A stretch of DNA of 64,000 bases from Rhodopirellula sp. (lineage in GTDB: Bacteria; Planctomycetota; Planctomycetia; Pirellulales; Pirellulaceae): NCBI GenBank assembly GCA_002690925.1, contig NZGD01000237.1:62001-126000 (forward strand), read 5' to 3'. The position numbers were made by a program, and so were the translations under genes. Below are positions 44,163-53,039 of this stretch, piece by piece; position 1 is the stretch's first letter, and every line of letters starts with the position of its first letter. Under the pieces are notes generated by a model, which made no database searches, was not told where the DNA came from, and saw nothing but the letters and a program-made list of their open reading frames with translations.

Positions 44163-47100
44163 TTGATAGCCCCGAACCGATCCCTGATCGCTTTCGTTTT
44201 GCTGATTTTATCGTCGTCCCTGCGGTCCTCTGTTGTAGCAGAAGATTGGCCGATGTGGCGTGGAAATGCTCAGCGCACCGCTGTCTCAGCAGGTGCTTTG
44301 CCGGCAGAACTCAATTTACTCTGGCAAAAGAATCTGCAACCTCGAAATCAGGTTTGGGATGATCCTTTGAATCTCGATCTGATGACATACGATCGTATCT
44401 TCGAACCAATTGTCGTCGGCAACAGGCTGTTTTTAAGTTTCAATGATCGCGACAAGGTATCTGCCTTTGACACTGACACTGGTCAGGAATTGTGGTCAAC
44501 CTTCGCTGACGCGCCAGTACGCTTACCGCCGGTTGGAACTCCGAAAGGTATTTTCTTTTGCAGTGATGATGGTTTTCTTTATTGTGTTGAACCTGATAGC
44601 GGAAAGCTTCGTTGGAAATTTGATGGCGCTCCTAACCGACAACAGGCGATCGGCAACCGTCGTTTGACATCGGCTTGGCCAGCGCGTGGTGGGCCGGTGA
44701 TCCGTGATGGAACGATTTATTTTGCTGCCAGTATTTGGCCTTTCATGGGCACCTTCCTTTACGGATTGGATGCAGACAGTGGAGAAGTTGAGTGGTTGAA
44801 CGACAGCACGGGGTCACAGTACATCAAGCAGCCTCACAGTGCACCGTCGTTCGCTGGCGTGGCACCACAGGGCGCCTTGGTAGCAACAGAGAAGTTTCTG
44901 CTAGTTCCCGGGGGACGTTCGGTTCCCGCTGTGTTCAATCGTAGTGATGGCAGTTTTCGCTATTTTGAAATCAATGCTGCAGGCAAAGGGATTGGTGGCT
45001 CGTTTGTGTCAGCTGATGAGACGCACTTTTACGTGCATACACGAAAGAAAGGCACTCGAGCTTTTCGATTGTCGACAGGCGCGAAAACATCGTTCACCCC
45101 TAGCGAACCCGTGCTGCACAACGGAAAAATTTATTCGGCTGAAACAGAGGGTGGAAAGTCTTTGGTACGTGCTTATAGCAAAGCACAGAAAAAAATATGG
45201 GAGATCGAGGCAGACGGGTCCGGTGATCTTATCCTTGTGGGCGATAATCTCGTTGCAGCGGGACAGAAAGCGATTTCGGTTATTGCATTACCTAGTGAAT
45301 CAGAAGCCGCCAAAATTGTCAGCAAGATTACCACGGAAGAACCGGTGCAGCGATTAGTGGCAGCGGATGACAAGCTTTTTACAGTGACAGCCGACGGAAG
45401 TGTTGCGGCTTATGGAAAAACAAAAAACCGGTCGGAATCTGTCGCCACTGATTCTGAGGTGGTTGCAGATGACCATCAGAAGAGATCGGTGGGCGGAGAG
45501 CAGGCGATCAGTGATTTGTTGGCACTTGGGGATCCGTCTGGTTACGCATTTTGGTTTGGTAAATGTGACAACGACCAAGTGGCAGCACTCATTACCAGGT
45601 CACCATTTGAGCAACTTGCAATCATTGATGAAGATGCAGAGTCAGTGGATCGGATGCGACGTGACTTGGATCAAAAGCAACAGTATGGAAAAGTCACGGT
45701 GCATGTAGGCGCTGCGAATGAATCCATGTTGCCGAGTTACGTCGGGAATATGATTTTTTTGCAGTCAACCGAAGCACGTGGGTTTGATCCTTCGGCCGTA
45801 CAGCGTCTTTATAATGCGGTGCGTCCCTATGGTGGCGTGTTGCATGTGTTGGCAAAGACTGATCGAGATCGGATTGCAGCACAGATTGAGGCGCTGGAGC
45901 TTGAGCAAGCGACAGTGCAGATCCATTCCCAGGGTGTATCAGTCATACGAGTCGGCGCGCTACCGGGATCGGCCGACTGGACCCATCAATACGGCGATGT
46001 TGCCAATTCAATCAAGTCAGATGATCGTCGTGTGAAACTACCGTTGGGGGTGTTGTGGTTTGGTGGCAGCAGCAACATGGATGTTCTGCCCCGTCATGGA
46101 CATGGGCCACCCGAGCAAGTGATCGAAGGCCGCCTGTACATTCAAGGGATGAACAGCTTGAGTGCTCGCGATGTATATACAGGACGCGTTTTGTGGAAAC
46201 GTGAGTTCAAGGATCTTGGAACGGATGATGTTTACTACGATGAGACATACGACAATACCCCACTCGATACCAAATACAATCAGGTTCATATCCCCGGAGC
46301 GAATGGACGCGGCACGAATTACGTAGTGACCGGAGACCGGGTTTACATCGTTGAGGGATCTGTTTGTCACGTGTTGGATAGTGTGAGCGGTAAAACACTA
46401 ACGGACATCAAGTTGCCTTCATCCAGTAAGTCATCTGACCCGCAGTGGGGCTACATCGGAATTTACAAAGATGTCCTGCTGGCCGGTTTCGATTTTGCCT
46501 CTTACCGAAAACGACTGGATCTTTCATTTGAATCAGACAAAAAACTGAAAAAGAACCGCGCTGGCTTTGGTTCCAAGAGTTTGGATCGCGCTGCCAGCAT
46601 GGGACTTGTCGCATTTGATCGGCACAGTGGTGATGTGCTTTGGAAAATCGATGCCACCAACAGCTTTTGGCATAACGGCATTGTTGCCGGTGGTGATCAG
46701 ATCTATTGTCTTGACCGAAATCCAGCACCTATCGAAGAAGCGTTGAAGCGACGTGGTAAATCACCAGCGACTGGCAATCGAATCATCGCAGTGGATTATT
46801 TGACTGGGAAAATCAAGTGGCAGGTGGATGAGGGTGTGTTCGGGTCATGGCTTGGATATTCAGAGCAGCATGACCTTTTACTTCAAGCTGGTGCAGCGGC
46901 AAGCGATCGACTTTCAAGCGAAGTGGGTCAGGGAATGGCGGTTCACTCGGCTACAGATGGTTCGATTCGGTGGAAGAAAGAGTCTCTCAAATACACTGGC
47001 CCTTGTATCTTGCACAATGATTTAATCATCACCAATACAAATTCCTACGCTGAATCTGCAGGAGCTTTTTATCTGCTGGATGGTACTCAGAAATTGGTTG

Positions 47101-48497
47101 CCAACCCGATTACAGGTCGGATGCAGCCGTGGAAAATCACACGTGCTTATGGCTGTAATAATATTGTTGCGAGTGAGAACTTGTTGACTTTTCGTTCAGG
47201 GGCAGCTGGGTATTACGATTTGCAGACCAATGCGGGCACGGGCAATCTCGGTGGTTTTAAGTCGGGATGCACGTCAAACCTAATCGTTGCCAACGGCGTA
47301 CTCAATGCGCCGGATTACACCCGAACCTGTAGTTGTGCTTATCAAAACCAAACCTCATTGGCCTTGGTGCATATGCCTGAGGTAGAGCTGTGGAGTGTCA
47401 ACACAGCAGCTTCGGTGAAGACACATGGTCAGCGAGTTGATCGAGTTGGAATTAATTTTGGGGCGGCAGGTGATCGACGTGATACCAATGGATTGCTATG
47501 GCTTGAATATCCGGCGAACGCTGGACCTTCTCCGCCTTTAAAGTTGCAATGGAATGAAAAAACGGAGGTATTCACCCATCATTCTTCGCTTGCTGCTTCA
47601 GCGGACTATCCGTGGGTACTGTCATCGGGATTGGAGGGTGTTACTCGTTTGACTATGGCGATGCAACTTCGAGATGAGTATTCGTTGCAGAAGGGTATCC
47701 CTGTGGCACATGTGAATGATGATGCCATTGAGAATGCCAGTGGTGCTGTTGATTTGGTTAGTGAAGATTTTGAATTCAGCAAGGCATCCGGTAGGCAAAT
47801 TCTGGGGCTCCGATTCAACGACATAAGCATGCATCGTGATAGTGTGATTCGTGAGGCTTACATTGAGTTTGCAAGCACGGAACCGGGCAAGGAAGCTGCC
47901 GAATTAACCATTTCGGTAGAAGACAGCGGCAACGCCAAGAGCTTTGCCAAGGCGGAAAAGAATTTGTCATCGCGAAAGGTCACAAGCGAATCGGTTTCTT
48001 GGAATCCGGAATTTGAGATGGCTCAGGCACAGAAGTGGAAGACCCACCGCACCCCGAATCTTGCTCCCTTGATCCACTCGATCATTCAGCGGAAAGACTG
48101 GAAACCGGGGAATTCTATCGCCTTTTTATTGTCGGTTGAGGGTGATCGAAAGTTGGCTGCCTATTCCAAGTCGGGGCAGAATCACGCCAGGTTGATCATT
48201 GATGCCGAGGCGAAAGTAGACGCGTCAAAGCCCAAAGAAAGTTACCGATTGCGTCTCTTCTTCGGTGATCCGGGACGCAAAGTCAGTGATCGGCGGGGAT
48301 TTGACGTTTTTGTACAGGACAAGCTTGTACTTACGGATGTTACAATTGACCCCTCCAATGATAAGTCGCGGGGCTGTGTTCATGCACTAGACGACATCCT
48401 GATTGGGGAAGAATTGGACATCCGCTTTCAGGCAAAAATGGGACAACCTGTGCTTTCGGGGGTCGAGTTGACTCGACAGCGATCTGAGGTGCCCTAA
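44163..48497 (+). CDS. Large exported PQQ-propeller protein with malectin-like end
   Basis: This 1444-residue exported protein has a signal peptide (SLIAFVLLILSSSLRSSVVA). PQQ/BamB-type beta-propeller repeats follow (EDWPMWRGNAQRT, AFDTDTGQELWSTF, CVEPDSGKLRWKFDG). A Rossmann-like middle (about 450-610; SVDRMRRDLDQKQQYGKVTVHVG) resembles a SAM-binding methyltransferase core but lacks an evident GxGxG loop. A second propeller follows (TGRVLWKREFK, SGDVLWKIDATNSFWHNG). The C-terminus has a DNRLRE-like module (VIREAYIEFASTEP) and a malectin-like part (YRLRLFFGDPG... DVFVQDK). The start is TTG at 44163, with AGAGGA six bases upstream. It is not known whether the propeller binds PQQ. Carbohydrate binding is inferred from the last two modules. 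Confidence 0.8.
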   Translation: MIAPNRSLIAFVLLILSSSLRSSVVAEDWPMWRGNAQRTAVSAGALPAELNLLWQKNLQPRNQVWDDPLNLDLMTYDRIFEPIVVGNRLFLSFNDRDKVSAFDTDTGQELWSTFADAPVRLPPVGTPKGIFFCSDDGFLYCVEPDSGKLRWKFDGAPNRQQAIGNRRLTSAWPARGGPVIRDGTIYFAASIWPFMGTFLYGLDADSGEVEWLNDSTGSQYIKQPHSAPSFAGVAPQGALVATEKFLLVPGGRSVPAVFNRSDGSFRYFEINAAGKGIGGSFVSADETHFYVHTRKKGTRAFRLSTGAKTSFTPSEPVLHNGKIYSAETEGGKSLVRAYSKAQKKIWEIEADGSGDLILVGDNLVAAGQKAISVIALPSESEAAKIVSKITTEEPVQRLVAADDKLFTVTADGSVAAYGKTKNRSESVATDSEVVADDHQKRSVGGEQAISDLLALGDPSGYAFWFGKCDNDQVAALITRSPFEQLAIIDEDAESVDRMRRDLDQKQQYGKVTVHVGAANESMLPSYVGNMIFLQSTEARGFDPSAVQRLYNAVRPYGGVLHVLAKTDRDRIAAQIEALELEQATVQIHSQGVSVIRVGALPGSADWTHQYGDVANSIKSDDRRVKLPLGVLWFGGSSNMDVLPRHGHGPPEQVIEGRLYIQGMNSLSARDVYTGRVLWKREFKDLGTDDVYYDETYDNTPLDTKYNQVHIPGANGRGTNYVVTGDRVYIVEGSVCHVLDSVSGKTLTDIKLPSSSKSSDPQWGYIGIYKDVLLAGFDFASYRKRLDLSFESDKKLKKNRAGFGSKSLDRAASMGLVAFDRHSGDVLWKIDATNSFWHNGIVAGGDQIYCLDRNPAPIEEALKRRGKSPATGNRIIAVDYLTGKIKWQVDEGVFGSWLGYSEQHDLLLQAGAAASDRLSSEVGQGMAVHSATDGSIRWKKESLKYTGPCILHNDLIITNTNSYAESAGAFYLLDGTQKLVANPITGRMQPWKITRAYGCNNIVASENLLTFRSGAAGYYDLQTNAGTGNLGGFKSGCTSNLIVANGVLNAPDYTRTCSCAYQNQTSLALVHMPEVELWSVNTAASVKTHGQRVDRVGINFGAAGDRRDTNGLLWLEYPANAGPSPPLKLQWNEKTEVFTHHSSLAASADYPWVLSSGLEGVTRLTMAMQLRDEYSLQKGIPVAHVNDDAIENASGAVDLVSEDFEFSKASGRQILGLRFNDISMHRDSVIREAYIEFASTEPGKEAAELTISVEDSGNAKSFAKAEKNLSSRKVTSESVSWNPEFEMAQAQKWKTHRTPNLAPLIHSIIQRKDWKPGNSIAFLLSVEGDRKLAAYSKSGQNHARLIIDAEAKVDASKPKESYRLRLFFGDPGRKVSDRRGFDVFVQDKLVLTDVTIDPSNDKSRGCVHALDDILIGEELDIRFQAKMGQPVLSGVELTRQRSEVP

Positions 48498-48551
48498 AGA
48501 TGAAAAATAAAGTGATGCCCTGCCCTGCGATTATCCCACCCAGAGTTTGCT

Positions 48552-49535
48552 ATGAAAAATCAAAAATCAACCGCGCTTATCTGGACATTTTGCACCCTTG
48601 CGGCTTCGGTTGCTCTCGCCTGTAACGTGCCAGTGTTCAGGTACGCGCTCGAGCGGTGGCCGGCAGATCCGTACGAGTTGGTGGTGTTGCATGAAGGAAA
48701 ATTAAGTGCTGAAGAGGTTACTTTAGTCGACACGCTGCGACAGGCCGATCTGCGATCGGCTACACCAGCCAACTTCAATGTCCGAATGATCGAAATCAGC
48801 GCGGCAAAAGACAGTTTGCTGCAAGATATTTGGAAAAAGCGCGAGAGTGGCAGTGAGCCGCTGCTAGTCACATTGTATCCAAGGAACGCACAGGAGGTTC
48901 CGGATCGGGTTGTGAGCGTGCATCCGTTGAGCAGCCAAATCGTGCAACGCTCAGTCGATTCTCCTATGCGACAACAACTGGCAAAACGTTTGTTGTCCGG
49001 TGATTCAGCTGTCTGGGTGTTTGTGCCTTGCGGTGACAAGGCCCAGGACAAAGCTGCTCTCGAACGTTTGACGGTGGAAGTTAAAAAGAATCAGCAGTCC
49101 CTTGAATTGCCTCCGCAGGATGAGTTGGAGGAAGACGATTTGTTTCAGCCAGAGAATCCGATTGAGCTGAGGCTTGGTTTTTCGATCATTACCGTGGATC
49201 GAAAAGATCCAAAAGAGGCCTTCTTTCTTGAAATGTTGATGGGTAGCGAGCCTGACCTTGAGTCGCTTGAGGAGCCGATGGCATTTCCTGTGATCGGCCG
49301 CGGTCGTGTGCTTTATGCTCTGGTTGGGAAGGGGATTTTTCGTGACACTGTTGCCATGGCATCGCGATTCGTCGTGGGGCCCTGTTCATGTCAAGTGAAA
49401 GAACAGAATCCGGGTTTCGATTTGTTACTTGCTGTTGATTGGGATGAGAAGCTTGGAGGCGCTGCTATCAGTGAGCCAGCCGAGACGCCCAGTAAAGGTC
49501 CTATCCTGATCGACATTCCAACGGGTAAAAAGTAA
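48552..49535 (+). CDS. Exported protein of unknown function
   Basis: This 327-residue protein has a signal or lipoprotein-like N-terminus (TALIWTFCTLAASVALAC followed by Asn); the Cys could be a lipid-anchored residue, but the lipobox is imperfect. The mature part has thioredoxin-like hints (YELVVLHEGKLSAEEV and PLLVTLYPRNAQE) but lacks a C-x2-C active site. The C-terminus has the conserved FPVIGRGRVLYALVGKGI and VGPCSCQVKEQNPGFDLLLAVDW. It lies 54 bases downstream of the PQQ-propeller gene and may belong to its operon. I do not name a family. Confidence 0.65.
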   Translation: MKNQKSTALIWTFCTLAASVALACNVPVFRYALERWPADPYELVVLHEGKLSAEEVTLVDTLRQADLRSATPANFNVRMIEISAAKDSLLQDIWKKRESGSEPLLVTLYPRNAQEVPDRVVSVHPLSSQIVQRSVDSPMRQQLAKRLLSGDSAVWVFVPCGDKAQDKAALERLTVEVKKNQQSLELPPQDELEEDDLFQPENPIELRLGFSIITVDRKDPKEAFFLEMLMGSEPDLESLEEPMAFPVIGRGRVLYALVGKGIFRDTVAMASRFVVGPCSCQVKEQNPGFDLLLAVDWDEKLGGAAISEPAETPSKGPILIDIPTGKK

Positions 49536-49676
49536 GGTTGCCTGGACTCATCCGGAAAATCCTTGGCGGGTCGTTCAGTGTTGGCAAGTAAGCTGTTTAA
49601 AAACAAATCATGGCGGACGGCACGACATCGCCGTCGGCTCTTTGCAGATATACCAATCGCTCATCAGGTGTGGCTC

Positions 49677-52600
49677 ATGCGATTTTCACTGTTTCTGTTT
49701 TCGACATTTCTTCTGCTCAGTAGTGGGTTTTGGGATGGTGAATCAGTGGCGGCTGACGAATTTCCGTACGACGCTGAGCTAGTGAAAAGTTTGGTTGCAG
49801 ATTCGCAAAAGAAAGGTAACCCCGGGCGCGGAGCCGTGATTTATTCGGCGCCGACAAATGCGTGTTTGTCTTGTCACAAAATCGGTGATTATGGGGGATC
49901 GGTCGGTCCTGATTTGAGTGAGGTTGGTAAGAAACAGAAGCTTGCTCATATTGTTGAGTCTTTATTCTGGCCGCAACGCGTGGTAGCAGATGAATACAAA
50001 GCGGTTGCTGTTCTGAACCAGGATGGTCGTGTTTTTCGAGGTTATCGGATCGATGAAAATGATTCGACCTTGGTAATTCGCGATACCGCTACCGGAAAAT
50101 CCATTTCGATAGAGCAAGACGATATCGAAGCGATCAGGCCGGTTGGATCTCTGATGCCAGTTGGTTTGTTGGCCACCATGTCGTTGCAGGACAAGTACGA
50201 TTTAATCTCATTTTTAGCCGACCTTGGCAAACACGAGAAAGTCAGCGTGGCTGGGATTAATGCTTTGCTATTGCATTCGCACGGTCATCATCCTGAAACG
50301 TTCGCGATGCCGCGTGAACCGCTTGAACCAGAACGCTGGCCAAATTGGCAGGCGAACGTCAATCGTGATCGACTCTATGACTTTTATCGCAAACAGGCAC
50401 GGCATTTTCGTGATGTCACACCACGTCCGAGGCTATTGGCAGAGTTTCCGGGGCTTGATGGCGGTAAGGATGGGCATTGGGGAAACCAATCTGAACCGAC
50501 TTGGGCAGATGGACGCTGGAACGACACCGATCTTGGAAATCTTTTATGCGGGGTTTTCAAAGGAGAAAAGATACGAGTGACGCGCGGGATGTGCTTGCGG
50601 GTTGGTGAGAATGAACAACAACTGTCGGCGTGTTTTGATCCTGACACTTTGACCTACCCACGGGTCTGGTCGGGGGGCTTCGTTAAATTCTCGACGGTTC
50701 GACATGGGTTCATGCAGGGTTTGCAGCAAGTGGGTGAGACGCTGGACGTCGATTTTGGTAACCGTGATTTCTTGGCAAACGCAAAAACGAAGAGGTACCT
50801 TGGTCTGTACCGTTACGGCGGGCAAATTATTTTTTCGTATCTTGTCGACGGGGTGGAATACCTAGATGCCCCACAGATGGTGAATGGGAAGTTCGTCAGT
50901 GTGATCGCACCTCGTGCCGATCACCCTGATCGAGATCACTTGGGGGGTGGTGAAAAGCAGTGGCCACAGACATTGGTGGTACAAGGTGAACTTGGCACGA
51001 CCTCACCTTACGCTGTGGATAAGATTCCGTTACCTCGTGACAATCCCTGGAAAGCCCTGCTGTATGGCAGCGGTCATGACTTTTTGTCGGATGGATCCGC
51101 AATCTTGTGCACCATGCAAGGTGACGTTTGGCAAGCCACTGGGTTGGATAGTGGTCTTCAAAAAGTCAGTTGGCGGCGGATCGCGTCAGGTTTGTTTCAA
51201 CCACTCGGCATGGTCGTGCACGATGATCAGATTTTCGTCATCGGACGTGATCAGTTGACCCGTCTTCATGATTTGAACAAAGATGGCGAGATCGATTATT
51301 ACGAGTGTTTTAGCCGGGCACTGGAAACCTCATCGTCAGGCCATGACTTCACATGTGATTTGTGGCGTGACAGCGAGGGACGTTTTTACACAGCCTCGGG
51401 TAAACAGGGCGTGATGCGAATCGCTGCAGATGGGCAGTCTGCCGAGGTCGTTGCCAATGGTCTGAGGAATTCAGATGGTTTGGGTTTGGCACCCAATGGC
51501 CTTGTGACCATTCCGAGCAGTGAAGGCGACTGGATGCCCGCATCGATGATTGCAGCCATTCGTCCCGAAGGGCCAATTCTAAATCGTTTGCCGGGACAAT
51601 CACCCGATGGTCGTAGCGTTCCTTTTTTTGGTCGTCCCGGTGGTGATCTCAAACAACCTCCTGAGATACCTATGCTGTATCTGCCTCGTGGGTTGGATAA
51701 TTCCAGCGGAGGGCAGGTTTACGTGGACAGTGATCGATGGGGACCAGTCAAAGGTCAGATGGTGCACCTTTCATTTGGTGCAGGTCGAGCTTTTCTGTTG
51801 CTTCGTGATGAGTTTGATGGATGGATTCAAGGTGCCGTGGTTCCAATCGCTGGTGAATTTGCTTCCGGTGCTCACCGTGGCAAATTTAATCCACGGGATG
51901 GACAGTTGTATGTCTCTGGGATGGCTGGATGGGGAACGTACACCACCGATGATGGTTGCTTCCAACGAGTCCGGTACAACGGTGACAAGCCACAGTTGCC
52001 AGTGGGATTTCACGTTCATGAAAATGGTATTCGTATCGACTTTCTGAACACTCTGGAGCAGGCGCAGATTGCAGATCCCGATTCGCATTTTGTCCAGGCT
52101 TGGAACTACAGATACAGTGGTGCCTATGGTTCGCCTGAATACTCTTCACGCCAGTTGGGGCTGCGTGGGCACGATGTTCTTGATGTTCAGTCAGTCAATG
52201 TTCTGCCTGGCGGCAAAAGTCTTTTCCTCGAAATCAGGAATTTGCAACGTGTAAACCAGCTGCATTTGCTGGTCACCACGGGTGATGAGCAAGAACATGA
52301 CTTGTTCATGTCTGTAAATCATCTGGACAAAGCTTTTCGCGACTTCCCGTCTTACCAACCCACGGACAAGATTATTTTGCCGCACCCGATGTTAGCTGAT
52401 CTTGCCAGGCCGGTTGTGTCGACAAGGAATCCATTCAACAAAGCGATTGCCGCGGCGAAGCCATTAACATTGAAGGCAGCCAAGAATTTGATGTTTGATC
52501 AAACCGAGCTCCGTTTGCCAGCAGGTCAGGCAGTCAAACTCACATTTCAAAACCCTGATTCTGTTCCCCATAATTGGGCTCTGCTGAAACCTGGCACGCT

Positions 52601-52826
52601 GCAGAAAGTTGGTGAGCAGTGCAATCGCTTGATTTCCGACCCTCAGGCCGCGGCTCAGCACTACATTCCTGCTTCGAGTGATATTTTGGCACACACCAAT
52701 GTGGTGGAGCCCTATGCGGAACACACCATTTACTTCCAAGCACCAAGCGAACCAGGGCTTTACCCTTACCTGTGTACCTTCCCGGGGCATTGGATGGTGA
52801 TGAATGGAGTGTTGGTGGTCGAGTAA
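49677..52826 (+). CDS. Exported PVC-type heme protein with C-terminal cupredoxin-like domain
   Basis: The ATG at 49677 gives a signal peptide (RFSLFLFSTFLLLSSGF). A c-type heme site follows (TNACLSCHKIGDYGGSVGPDLS), in the layout of PVC-type heme-binding domains, with VFRGYRIDENDSTLVI. A large middle has the WPNWQANVNRDRLYDFYRKQA region (similar to the DUF6797-type planctomycete family) and a propeller-like section (LHDLNKDGEIDYYECF). The last 110 residues form a cupredoxin: SVPHNWALL and YPYLCTFPGHWMVM provide His, Cys, His and Met copper ligands. A fused heme and copper pair in one exported protein implies electron transfer, with an unknown substrate. The open frame begins at 49563. Confidence 0.82.
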   Translation: MRFSLFLFSTFLLLSSGFWDGESVAADEFPYDAELVKSLVADSQKKGNPGRGAVIYSAPTNACLSCHKIGDYGGSVGPDLSEVGKKQKLAHIVESLFWPQRVVADEYKAVAVLNQDGRVFRGYRIDENDSTLVIRDTATGKSISIEQDDIEAIRPVGSLMPVGLLATMSLQDKYDLISFLADLGKHEKVSVAGINALLLHSHGHHPETFAMPREPLEPERWPNWQANVNRDRLYDFYRKQARHFRDVTPRPRLLAEFPGLDGGKDGHWGNQSEPTWADGRWNDTDLGNLLCGVFKGEKIRVTRGMCLRVGENEQQLSACFDPDTLTYPRVWSGGFVKFSTVRHGFMQGLQQVGETLDVDFGNRDFLANAKTKRYLGLYRYGGQIIFSYLVDGVEYLDAPQMVNGKFVSVIAPRADHPDRDHLGGGEKQWPQTLVVQGELGTTSPYAVDKIPLPRDNPWKALLYGSGHDFLSDGSAILCTMQGDVWQATGLDSGLQKVSWRRIASGLFQPLGMVVHDDQIFVIGRDQLTRLHDLNKDGEIDYYECFSRALETSSSGHDFTCDLWRDSEGRFYTASGKQGVMRIAADGQSAEVVANGLRNSDGLGLAPNGLVTIPSSEGDWMPASMIAAIRPEGPILNRLPGQSPDGRSVPFFGRPGGDLKQPPEIPMLYLPRGLDNSSGGQVYVDSDRWGPVKGQMVHLSFGAGRAFLLLRDEFDGWIQGAVVPIAGEFASGAHRGKFNPRDGQLYVSGMAGWGTYTTDDGCFQRVRYNGDKPQLPVGFHVHENGIRIDFLNTLEQAQIADPDSHFVQAWNYRYSGAYGSPEYSSRQLGLRGHDVLDVQSVNVLPGGKSLFLEIRNLQRVNQLHLLVTTGDEQEHDLFMSVNHLDKAFRDFPSYQPTDKIILPHPMLADLARPVVSTRNPFNKAIAAAKPLTLKAAKNLMFDQTELRLPAGQAVKLTFQNPDSVPHNWALLKPGTLQKVGEQCNRLISDPQAAAQHYIPASSDILAHTNVVEPYAEHTIYFQAPSEPGLYPYLCTFPGHWMVMNGVLVVE

Positions 52827-53039
52827 AACAGCATGTGGTTTCTGGTGAACGGGTGAATTTGATACCCGAAACGGATGCCGGCTATCGCTCTCATTCAGCC
52901 AAGATCATCGTATTCCAGCCATGGCTTGCGCGAGTGATCCTCGAGTTGGTAAGATCTAGCCTTTAATCGTCCCCTTACCAATTCGTGATGCCGCCACACG
53001 TTTTCATCAGTGGTGCATTTTCATCACGGGAGTCTTGCA

